Assembly (NCBI GenBank): GCA_034660675.1
Contig: JAYEJT010000021.1
Location: 1 to 5,133, forward strand
From: CG03 sp034660675
Lineage (GTDB): Bacteria > CG03
Length of the DNA: 5,133 nucleotides
Direction of reading: 5' to 3'
How positions within the stretch are numbered: the first letter of the stretch is position 1; each line of letters starts with the position of its first letter. Both the position numbers and the translations under genes were made by a program. Shown in pieces: positions 1 through 5,133 of the stretch. The notes under the pieces are model-generated. The model had not been told where the DNA came from. It saw only the letters and a list, made by a program, of their open reading frames with translations, and ran no database searches.

Positions 1-410
1 GAAGCCGACAATATTTTCTGCATCATAACTTCACTTTTTAAAAGCCTCGCCACGCGGGCAACCACCTGTATATACTCTCTGTTCAGGTCGGGAGGAGAAG
101 CCACCATAAAAACCGCGGTGACAGGTTTATCGTCAAGAGCTTTGAATTCAACGCCGTCTTTGACCATACCCATCGCGCAAAATATTTTTTTAACGCTTTC
201 GTGCTTGGCATGCGGAATGGCTATTCCGCCGCCTATAGCCGTGGACTCCAACTCTTCCCTTTCTGTTATAGCCTTCAAAAAAGTGTTCTTGTCCGATAAA
301 ACTTTTTCGTCCGCGAGACATTCCGTAAGTTCAGCCATAATAGCACTTTTGTCCCGCCCCTTTAATTCAACAACAACAGTTTTCTTACTTAGCACATCCT
401 CTAAAAACAC
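1..410 (-). CDS. PTS EIIA (PtsN/fructose type-2) domain protein, 3' end missing
   Basis: Partial gene running off the left edge; 136 complete codons are visible. The protein matches the PTS EIIA type-2 fold used by PtsN (EIIA-Ntr) and fructose/mannitol EIIA, which take a phosphate from HPr or NPr onto a histidine. The signature IGGGIAIPHAKH lies at residues 59-70 and its first His (residue 67) is the expected phosphorylation site. The following stretch (VTAVFMVASPP) fits the usual core strand of the family. A stand-alone PtsN is about 150 residues, so only a short tail may be missing, but a C-terminal fusion cannot be excluded. Start: GTG at 408-410, seven bases after a GAGG site. An ATG further upstream in the same frame is cut off by a TAG at 423-425. 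There is no sign of a membrane EIIC domain in the visible part, so a regulatory role is more likely than sugar transport, but this is inference. It lies 40 bases after tRNA-Gly and is probably co-transcribed with it. Confidence 0.85.
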   Translation of the reverse strand, partial: MFLEDVLSKKTVVVELKGRDKSAIMAELTECLADEKVLSDKNTFLKAITEREELESTAIGGGIAIPHAKHESVKKIFCAMGMVKDGVEFKALDDKPVTAVFMVASPPDLNREYIQVVARVARLLKSEVMMQKILSA

Positions 411-415
411 TTTTT

Positions 416-423
416 CACCTCTC
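416..423 (-). promoter_or_regulatory. Ribosome binding site deciding the GTG start of the EIIA gene
   Basis: The minus strand reads GAGAGGTG here, with the GAGG core seven bases before GTG at 408-410. The in-frame TAG at 423-425 rules out any start further upstream in this frame, and the family alignment (FLEDVL at the N terminus) agrees with GTG. Confidence 0.7.
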
Positions 424-450
424 TAAATCAATCTCTTCAAAAACATATTT

Positions 451-527
451 TGGAGCGGGCGATGGGATTCGGACCCACGACCTCAACCTTGGCAAGGTTG
501 CGTTCTAGCCAGCTGAACTACGCCCGC
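451..527 (-). tRNA. tRNA-Gly, anticodon GCC, CCA encoded
   Basis: The 77-base minus-strand transcript folds as a complete cloverleaf. It has a 7-bp acceptor stem (GCGGGCG with CGCCCGC), D stem GTTC/GAAC with G18G19 in the loop, anticodon stem CAACC/GGTTG with loop TTGCCAA, and a 5-base variable loop. The T stem is GTGGG/CCCAT, ending in a G-U pair. The discriminator is U, as in bacterial tRNA-Gly, and CCA is encoded at 451-453. Anticodon GCC (491-493 on the plus strand) reads GGC and GGU. One oddity: the T loop is TCCGAAT, giving C rather than U at position 55, where pseudouridine is normally made. The gene lies between arcC and the EIIA gene, all in the same direction. Confidence 0.95.
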
Positions 528-536
528 TCTAATCGG

Positions 537-567
537 ATTATCCTATCAAATACTCTTGAATTGTCCA
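537..567 (-). promoter_or_regulatory. Candidate sigma-70-type promoter for tRNA-Gly (and EIIA)
   Basis: On the minus strand TGGACA (562-567, one mismatch from TTGACA) is followed by GATAAT (537-542, one mismatch from TATAAT) with a long 19-base spacer. An alternative -10, TAGGAT (540-545), gives a 16-base spacer. The -10 ends about nine bases before the mature tRNA 5' end, a fitting distance for a short leader. It sits in the only gap between arcC and the tRNA. No hairpin with a T run ends arcC before it, so readthrough from arcC is also possible. Confidence 0.4.
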
Positions 568-574
568 GCCCTTT

Positions 575-1525
575 TCAGTCGTTTACAATCCACGTGCCTG
601 TTTTTCCATCCATGGCATCGCCTATTTTTTCAGGACATGTTATAAGAGCCTCTTTGCCGCCGTTTTCAAAAAACTTTACTATGGCTTGAATCTTGGGAAG
701 CATACTGCCCTTGGCAAAATGTCCCTCGGCTATGTATTTTTTGGCTTCCGAAACGGTGATACGGTCAAGCTGTTTCTCATCGGGTTTACCGAAATTCAAA
801 CAGACTTTTTCAACAGCCGTGGAAATAAGAAGGAGATCTGCTTTTATGTTGGACGCAAGCAGAGCCGAAGCGAAATCCTTGTCTATAACCGCCGCGCAGC
901 CTTTTATAATATTCTTGTCTTTATTCTCATACACCGGTATGCCGCCGCCGCCGACGGCCACAACGATAAAATTACCTTTAACCAGCATGTTAATCGCATT
1001 CTCTTCAAGGATTTCTTTGGGTAAGGGCGAAGGGACAACCCTTCTCCATCCCCTTCCGGCATCCTCAACTATGTCCCAGCCCTCTGTCGCCTTTTTCTCG
1101 TCCGCTTCTTCTTTCGTCATAAAAGCCCCTACCGGTTTGGAGGGATTCTGAAAAGCGGGATCGTTTTTATCCACGAGAACTCTCGTCACAACAGTGACAA
1201 CTTCTCTTGTTTTACCGCGCCTGCGAAACTCGTTTGAGAGCGCCTGCTGAAAATTATAACCTATAGAGCCCTGGGTATCGGCACCGCATGAATCCATCGG
1301 AATAGGATGCAGACCTTCTTTTTCTCCGGCCGCGCTCCTCAAAAGAAGAAAACCGACCTGAGGACCGTTACCGTGCGAAATCACGACATTCCAGCCCTTT
1401 TCAATCATGTCCGCTATGTGCCTCACCGTCTCAACAACGCACATATACTGATCCGGCACGGAAGCATGCGCCTTATCCTTGATAAGGGAATTCCCCCCCA
1501 CCGCAACAACTGCTACTTTACTCAT
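575..1525 (-). CDS. arcC: Carbamate kinase
   Basis: A 316-residue cytoplasmic enzyme of normal family length (about 310). It catalyses the reversible reaction carbamoyl phosphate + ADP = ATP + carbamate, used in fermentation to gain ATP. Family motifs seen in order: VAVGGNSL (7-14), VISHGNGPQVG (48-58, phosphate-binding glycine loop), SCGADTQGSIGYN (79-91), VVTRVLVDKNDPAF (112-125), KPVGAF (130-135, with the conserved active-site Lys130), GRGWRRVVPSPLPKEI (157-172), AVGGGGIPV (190-198), VIDKD (213-217), STAVEKVCLNFGKP (235-248), KGSMLPKI (272-279) and ALITCPE (293-299). It looks complete and functional. ATG at 1523-1525 is preceded by AGGAGG (1531-1536) with a five-base spacer. It starts 28 bases after the upstream transcarbamylase gene, so the two are almost surely co-transcribed and share carbamoyl phosphate as intermediate. 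Codons 9-11 contain a run of seven Gs. Amino-acid kinases such as ArgB or PyrH are excluded by these carbamate-kinase-specific motifs. Confidence 0.95.
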   Translation of the reverse strand: MSKVAVVAVGGNSLIKDKAHASVPDQYMCVVETVRHIADMIEKGWNVVISHGNGPQVGFLLLRSAAGEKEGLHPIPMDSCGADTQGSIGYNFQQALSNEFRRRGKTREVVTVVTRVLVDKNDPAFQNPSKPVGAFMTKEEADEKKATEGWDIVEDAGRGWRRVVPSPLPKEILEENAINMLVKGNFIVVAVGGGGIPVYENKDKNIIKGCAAVIDKDFASALLASNIKADLLLISTAVEKVCLNFGKPDEKQLDRITVSEAKKYIAEGHFAKGSMLPKIQAIVKFFENGGKEALITCPEKIGDAMDGKTGTWIVND

Positions 1526-1553
1526 TTTATCCTCCTCGGAAATTGTTTTGCTT

Positions 1554-2600
1554 TTACAGTTTATCCGACATGGTCAGGGCCATGATGGCTTTCTGCACAT
1601 GAAGTCTGTTCTCGGCGATATCCAGCACTATGCTGCGCGGGCCCTGGTTCACCTCGCGGGTCACCTCGGCGCCTTCGTCAACAGGCATTGGATGAATAAA
1701 CTTCGCTCCCGGATTGGCGGTTTTCATTTTGTCCTCGTCGCAAATCCAGTCTTTGTATTTATCACTTGAAGCTCTTTTTATCTCTTCCTCTTTGCCTATC
1801 TCATAGTAATCTTTTCCGAACCAGTTGCGCGAGTAAACATAATCAGCGCCCTCGTAAGCCGCTTTGGGATCGCCTTTGACGATTTCAAAAGTGCCGCCCG
1901 CCGCTTCCGCGTTTTTCTTCGCCTGCTCAACAATGTTCTCCGGCAAAGCGTAATTATCATCGGGATATGCCAGTTTTACATTCACTCCCAAACGGGAATT
2001 AAGCAGCAGACTCTCGTGCACCGAGCAATATGACCGCGCAAGCGCGCCTTTCGCCCAGGTCTGGACTATCGTTTTTCCTTTGGTGGGCTGATTGTCATTG
2101 TGCTCTCTCATACCCATGACATCCGCAAGCCCCTGACAGGGATGATAAATATCATCGGCCATGTTGATGATCGGCACATCGGCGTACTTTGCGTATTCTC
2201 TGAGGATCTTGTTGCCGTCGCCGTAATTGTCAACAGAAGTCTCAAGAATTCTTATGCCCACACCCACGGCGAATCTCGCCATGACCTTTGCGGCGTCGTG
2301 AATCGTCTCGCCGGCAACCTCAACGCCTTTCTTAACGCTTTTGAGCCTCATCGCTTTCGGCTCAATAAACTGCGCGTGACCGCCGAGTTCCGTCGCGGCG
2401 GCTTCAAAAGACTGCCGGGTTCTCAGCGACGGGTTATAAAAGAACATGATAAATGTCTTGAAAGCCAGAAGACTGTTATAAGGCTCGCCGTAGCGGTTGG
2501 CCTTCATCTTCACAGCCAGAGACAGTATTTCTTCTATTTCCTCAACGGACAATTCCTGCGTCGTAACAACATCTTTTCCGAACATTTTTGATTTTGCCAT
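1554..2600 (-). CDS. Transcarbamylase-family protein A (acetylornithine-carbamoyltransferase/YgeW-like), substrate unknown
   Basis: A 348-residue enzyme of the aspartate/ornithine carbamoyltransferase fold. The carbamoyl-phosphate side is intact: SLRTR at 58-62, Arg117 in GIRI, HPCQ at 153-156, and ENRLH at 330-334 near the C terminus. HPCQ, INM before it and ENRLHVQKAIMAL at the end resemble the knotted acetylornithine carbamoyltransferase (AOTCase)/YgeW group rather than standard ArgF (HPTQ). The amino-substrate side is unusual. Where ornithine-type enzymes have HCLP this one has HPMP (303-306), closer to the HPLP of aspartate carbamoyltransferase, and where AOTCase has KSWG it has RNWFG (258-262). 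I therefore do not assign ornithine, acetylornithine or aspartate as substrate. ATG at 2598-2600 follows GGGAG by six bases. It lies 46 bases after paralogue B and 28 before arcC, which points to a catabolic role feeding carbamoyl phosphate to the kinase. An automatic label of ornithine or aspartate carbamoyltransferase should be treated with caution. Confidence 0.85.
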   Translation of the reverse strand: MAKSKMFGKDVVTTQELSVEEIEEILSLAVKMKANRYGEPYNSLLAFKTFIMFFYNPSLRTRQSFEAAATELGGHAQFIEPKAMRLKSVKKGVEVAGETIHDAAKVMARFAVGVGIRILETSVDNYGDGNKILREYAKYADVPIINMADDIYHPCQGLADVMGMREHNDNQPTKGKTIVQTWAKGALARSYCSVHESLLLNSRLGVNVKLAYPDDNYALPENIVEQAKKNAEAAGGTFEIVKGDPKAAYEGADYVYSRNWFGKDYYEIGKEEEIKRASSDKYKDWICDEDKMKTANPGAKFIHPMPVDEGAEVTREVNQGPRSIVLDIAENRLHVQKAIMALTMSDKL

Positions 2601-2646
2601 TTATATCTCCCTGTTTTTAAAATCTACAACACTCAAACTTCGCGGT

Positions 2647-3726
2647 TTAAAGCCTGCCTCCCATGAGCAGCGCCATAATCGCCTTATGCGCGTGAAGCCT
2701 GTTTTCCGCCTCATCAATAACGACAGACTTGGGGCCGTCTATGACTTCGTCCGTCACTTCCTGTCCGCGATCCGCCGGCAGACAATGCATATAAATCGCA
2801 TTCTTGTCCGTCATATCCATCTGTTCTTTGGTTGTCATCCAGCCTTTCGCGAGGTCGTTCACTCTTCTGGCTTCATCATGATCCTGGTCCTTAATCTTTT
2901 TTCCCGTTTTCGGGTCAAAATAATTGAAGCAGGTGGTGGAACCCCATGATTTCGGATAAACAATATCCGCGCCCTTAAAACCTTCGTTAAAATCATTTGT
3001 GATCTTGAACGAACCGTCAACCTGCGCCGCATTCTGCTTACATTTCTCAATCACATTAGGATCAAGGTCATATCCCTCGGGATGAGCAAGTGTCACATCC
3101 ATTCCCATAAGAGTGGCGGCAAGTATAACACTCTGCGGCACAGCTCTGGGTTTTTCAATCGACCCTGAATAAGCAAAAGACATTGTGAGTTTTTTGCCTT
3201 TGAATGAACCGAATTTCTCCTTAATGGTCATCACATCCGCCAGAGCCTGACAGGGATGATAAATGTCGCATTCCATGTTTATGATAGGAGCGGCTGAATA
3301 TTCAGCGAATTCTTCCATCGTCGCGTGAGCGAAACCGTAGTTCCAGCCCGCGGGAGGCCCGTACATTCTTATGGCTATAGCGTCTCCGACCCTGCTGAGC
3401 ATCTCGGCAACGTCTTTGATTCTTTCGGTTTCATAAGGTATGTCAAAACCTTTTCTGGCAGGAGTGTATGTTTTTCCCGGCTCCAAAGAACAGTGATAAC
3501 CGCCCAGCTGCTGGATACCCGCGTCAAAAGTGCTTCTTGTGCGCAGTGACTGGTTAAAAAACATTGTAAAAAGCGTTTTGCCTTTCAGAACATCCGAAGT
3601 ATCCTGCCCCATCTGAAAGCGGCGTTTCAATTCAAAGCCGACCTCCATCAAGGTTTCCCATTCTTCTCTCGTGTAGCTGAATTCCGGATCCAGCCAATCC
3701 CTTCCCAAAAAATTGTTAGTTCTCAC
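2647..3726 (-). CDS. Transcarbamylase-family protein B (acetylornithine-carbamoyltransferase/YgeW-like)
   Basis: A 359-residue enzyme of the ornithine/aspartate carbamoyltransferase superfamily. Motifs: SLRTR (60-64) for carbamoyl phosphate, Arg120 in AIRMY, HPCQ (157-160), a long insert FAYSGSIEKPRAVPQSV (184-200), VTLAHPEGYDL (211-221), VYPKSWG (256-262), HCLPADRGQEVTDEV (314-328) and DEAENRLHAHKAIMALLM (338-355). The KSWG and ENRLH elements and the insert match the AOTCase/YgeW branch, whose known structures are trefoil-knotted; HCLPAD and AHPEGYDL are especially YgeW-like. Arginine-pathway acetyl- or succinylornithine carbamoylation and YgeW-type catabolic use are both possible; the adjoining carbamate kinase favours catabolism. 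Start: GTG at 3724-3726, chosen because AGGAGG (3735-3740) lies eight bases upstream. Ahead of it is a 63-base gap to ftsA, so it may be read from the division-gene transcript. It is a diverged paralogue of the next gene, not a recent duplicate. Confidence 0.87.
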   Translation of the reverse strand: MRTNNFLGRDWLDPEFSYTREEWETLMEVGFELKRRFQMGQDTSDVLKGKTLFTMFFNQSLRTRSTFDAGIQQLGGYHCSLEPGKTYTPARKGFDIPYETERIKDVAEMLSRVGDAIAIRMYGPPAGWNYGFAHATMEEFAEYSAAPIINMECDIYHPCQALADVMTIKEKFGSFKGKKLTMSFAYSGSIEKPRAVPQSVILAATLMGMDVTLAHPEGYDLDPNVIEKCKQNAAQVDGSFKITNDFNEGFKGADIVYPKSWGSTTCFNYFDPKTGKKIKDQDHDEARRVNDLAKGWMTTKEQMDMTDKNAIYMHCLPADRGQEVTDEVIDGPKSVVIDEAENRLHAHKAIMALLMGGRL

Positions 3727-3734
3727 TTCTCGTT

Positions 3735-3740
3735 CCTCCT
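3735..3740 (-). promoter_or_regulatory. Ribosome binding site deciding the GTG start of transcarbamylase B
   Basis: A perfect AGGAGG on the minus strand, eight bases before GTG at 3724-3726. It fixes the non-ATG start; no ATG occurs near the expected N terminus. Confidence 0.75.
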
Positions 3741-3759
3741 TGAGATCAAATTCTAATTT

Positions 3760-3773
3760 TTAACTTTCGTTAA
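3760..3773 (-). other. Small perfect inverted repeat with GAAA loop in the ftsA-transcarbamylase B gap
   Basis: The minus strand reads TTAAC-GAAA-GTTAA: a perfect 5-bp stem closed by a GNRA-type tetraloop. It is AT-rich and not followed by a T run, so it is not a standard terminator. It could be a weak mRNA hairpin, an operator half-site pair, or chance. It is the only structure I see in the 63-base gap. Confidence 0.3.
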
Positions 3774-3789
3774 TACCTCGACAACCGTT

Positions 3790-5013
3790 CTAAAACATAT
3801 TTTTCAACCAGGCTATAAGACCGGGCCTACGCTTGCGGTTCACATGCCCGGCCAGCGTGGGAGATTCCTTACTCACATCGTATTTGAGCAGCCCCAAAAC
3901 CGAAGTCCATGAAACATCGTCAACAACGCAGGCGTCTCCCATGCAGTTGGCGGGATAACCCAGACGCGTTTGAAAACCCAGTTCCGCGCGCACATAATCT
4001 TCCATTCCGGGAAGCTTGACACCGCCGCCGACCAGAATACAGCTCGGCACAAGATCGGGGCTGATTTTCACAGATTCCAGTTTTCCTTTTATCCCGTTCT
4101 TGCCGAAAATATCCGCGAGCCGGCCGCTTATTATTTCCGATATAGCTTTAAGGCTCACCTCGTCTTTGGTTCTACCGTCTATCCTGGTCACCTCTATTTT
4201 TCCCTCTTTCGGTATGTGCGCCTGTGTGGCAAAACCAAAATCCTCTTTAATTCTGGACGCTTCAAGGCGCGAAGATTTTATTTCTCTGGCAATGTCATTG
4301 GTTATGTAATCACTGCCGTTGCGGGTCGGGAAAAAACCCCTTATTCCGCCTTTGTTAAAATAACTGACTTCGCAAAGACTGCCGCCCATATCTATTAAGA
4401 TGCAGCCAAGAGCCTTTTCGTCATCCAGAAGAACAAGTTCGGCGGCGGCCAGCGACGATAAAATAGTGTTCTGTATATCAAAGCCCGCTTTCTCAACGCA
4501 TTTCCTTATATTTGTCAGCATGGATGCTTTGGCAATAATGTTGTGCACATTTACCTGAAGATGCTTGGCCTCCATCCCCTTCGGGTTCATTATCCCCCTC
4601 TGATTGTCAACCATGTATTCAAGCGGTATTGTGTGTATTATTTCGTCCTCAGAATTGGGAACACTGCTGCGGGCGGCCAAAAGCACCTGCTTGACCTCGT
4701 TGAAACTCACCTCCTGATCCTGAGACATGACGGCAATCGCAGCGTGGTGATCCTGACTTGATATGTGTGTCCCGTGAACACCGAGAGAGACGTAATTAAT
4801 ATTCACTTTCGCCTTGTCTTCGGCGTTTTCTATAACTTCCCTGATAGTCTCAACAGTCTGGGGAATATCAATGATGATCCCCTCTTTTATACCCTTGCAT
4901 CGCCTGGAATCATAGCCGAGAACTTTTATCTGCTCGCCAACAACATCACCGATGACACATTTAATATGCGACGAACTTATTTCAAGGCCGGCGCGGATAC
5001 TTTCGCCTGTCAT
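3790..5013 (-). CDS. ftsA: Cell division protein FtsA
   Basis: A 407-residue actin-fold protein, close to the family's usual 400-430, which tethers FtsZ filaments to the inner face of the membrane and recruits later division proteins. Visible parts: phosphate-1 strand GLEISSSHIKCVIGD (9-23), the FtsA-specific 1C (SHS2) region at roughly 85-165 (including IPLEYMVDNQRGIMNPKGM, 129-147), phosphate-2 loop CILIDMGGSLCEVSYF (204-219), adenosine loop CILVGGGVKLPGMEDYV (325-341), a variable linker, and a C-terminal basic amphipathic helix RKRRPGLIAWLKNMF (393-407) that fits the membrane-targeting sequence. The phosphate-1 loop is atypical: the usual LDIGT-type sequence is LEISS. ATG at 5011-5013 overlaps the ftsQ stop (ATGA), suggesting translational coupling; a GGAG site lies 13 bases upstream, rather far. 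No ftsZ follows. MreB or PilM are less likely because of the 1C region, the C-terminal helix and the ftsQ neighbour. Confidence 0.93.
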   Translation of the reverse strand: MTGESIRAGLEISSSHIKCVIGDVVGEQIKVLGYDSRRCKGIKEGIIIDIPQTVETIREVIENAEDKAKVNINYVSLGVHGTHISSQDHHAAIAVMSQDQEVSFNEVKQVLLAARSSVPNSEDEIIHTIPLEYMVDNQRGIMNPKGMEAKHLQVNVHNIIAKASMLTNIRKCVEKAGFDIQNTILSSLAAAELVLLDDEKALGCILIDMGGSLCEVSYFNKGGIRGFFPTRNGSDYITNDIAREIKSSRLEASRIKEDFGFATQAHIPKEGKIEVTRIDGRTKDEVSLKAISEIISGRLADIFGKNGIKGKLESVKISPDLVPSCILVGGGVKLPGMEDYVRAELGFQTRLGYPANCMGDACVVDDVSWTSVLGLLKYDVSKESPTLAGHVNRKRRPGLIAWLKNMF

Positions 5014-5133
5014 TTATTATTTTTATCTCCTTTTTGGAGCCCTATGATAGCACTTCGTATTTTTTTTGTAAATGGGCGCAAATCCACATATTTTAGTTTC
5101 TGCCCTTTGGCCGCGGTGTCTCTGATGACTTTC
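5010..5133 (-). CDS. ftsQ: Probable cell division protein FtsQ, C-terminal end only
   Basis: Forty codons plus TGA (5010-5012) are visible; the 5' part lies beyond the right edge. The sequence KGQKLKYVDLRPFTKKI fits the end of the FtsQ/DivIB beta domain, where a lysine-rich turn leads into a (Y/I)VDLR strand, followed by a short charged tail. FtsQ is a single-pass membrane protein whose extracytoplasmic domain binds FtsL and FtsB. The stop overlaps the ftsA start by four bases, the common ftsQ-ftsA order. The identification rests on this short motif plus position. Confidence 0.7.
   Translation of the reverse strand, partial: KVIRDTAAKGQKLKYVDLRPFTKKIRSAIIGLQKGDKNNK

Noticed and set aside
423..446. 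Seven-codon ORF (MFLKRLI, stop TAG) between the tRNA and the EIIA gene, in the EIIA frame
   Set aside because: No ribosome binding site precedes it, it abuts the tRNA 3' end, and the GTG after the TAG has its own good site. Stop readthrough or a leader peptide is not needed to explain the start.
528..574. Rho-independent terminator after arcC
   Set aside because: The only palindrome, around 530-540, is a short imperfect TAATC/GATTA repeat without a T run, and it overlaps the candidate tRNA promoter.
693..1151. Plus-strand open frame of 152 codons inside arcC
   Set aside because: Antisense shadow of the well-conserved carbamate kinase gene; low-complexity, no family match recognised.
2100..2591. 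Plus-strand open frame of 163 codons
   Set aside because: It is antisense to transcarbamylase A, which has full family motifs. The translated sequence shows no recognisable domain and no ribosome binding site was seen.
1554..2600. Assignment of transcarbamylase A as aspartate carbamoyltransferase (pyrB) because of HPMP
   Set aside because: The rest of the protein (HPCQ, ENRLH end, 348 residues, AOTCase/YgeW-like layout) does not fit PyrB, and arcC next door suggests catabolism rather than pyrimidine synthesis.
2497..2949. Plus-strand open frame of 150 codons spanning the A-B junction
   Set aside because: It covers the ends of two convincing minus-strand genes and has no recognisable motifs; best read as a shadow frame.
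3756..3784. Possible promoter in the ftsA-transcarbamylase B gap (TTGTCG with AAAAAT)
   Set aside because: The -10 match is poor at normal spacing, and the better TAGAAT nearby has no -35 at a suitable distance. Not strong enough to report as a feature.

Overview
The window holds six protein-coding genes (two cut by the window edges) and one tRNA gene, all on the minus strand. It therefore reads biologically from right (5133) to left (1). In that order: the last 40 codons of a probable ftsQ, a complete ftsA, two different transcarbamylase-fold genes in tandem, a carbamate kinase gene (arcC), tRNA-Gly(GCC), and the start of a PTS EIIA (PtsN/fructose-type) gene that runs off the left edge. No mobile element, CRISPR array, rRNA or large intergenic region is visible. 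The longest gap between neighbouring genes is 63 bases.

Region 1 (5133-3790) is the end of a division gene cluster. ftsQ and ftsA overlap by four bases (ATGA), as in tightly coupled operons. ftsZ, which most often follows ftsA, does not: ftsA is followed by a metabolic cassette.

Region 2 (3726-575) is a compact carbamoyl-phosphate cassette with spacers of 46 and 28 bases. Both transcarbamylases keep the carbamoyl-phosphate site (SLRTR, HPCQ, the Arg of the NRLH motif). They differ from each other, and from textbook ornithine and aspartate enzymes, in the segments that choose the amino substrate (PKSWG/HCLP in one, RNWFG/HPMP in the other). With carbamate kinase next to them, the likely direction is catabolic: ureido compound + phosphate gives amine + carbamoyl phosphate, and carbamoyl phosphate + ADP gives ATP + carbamate. 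No arginine deiminase is in the window, so the ureido donor is unknown. This pair is the most interesting content here.

Region 3 (567-1) has a plausible promoter directly 5' of the tRNA gene, and the EIIA gene starts only 40 bases beyond the tRNA CCA end. The tRNA has C instead of the near-universal U at position 55 of the T loop.

Organism: a bacterium of middling GC with good Shine-Dalgarno sites, encoded CCA, ftsQ-ftsA linkage and an EIIA of the regulatory type. The gene set and protein style suggest an anaerobic or fermentative lineage, perhaps an uncultured phylum such as Elusimicrobiota or Omnitrophota. That placement is a guess from general impression, not shown by the sequence.
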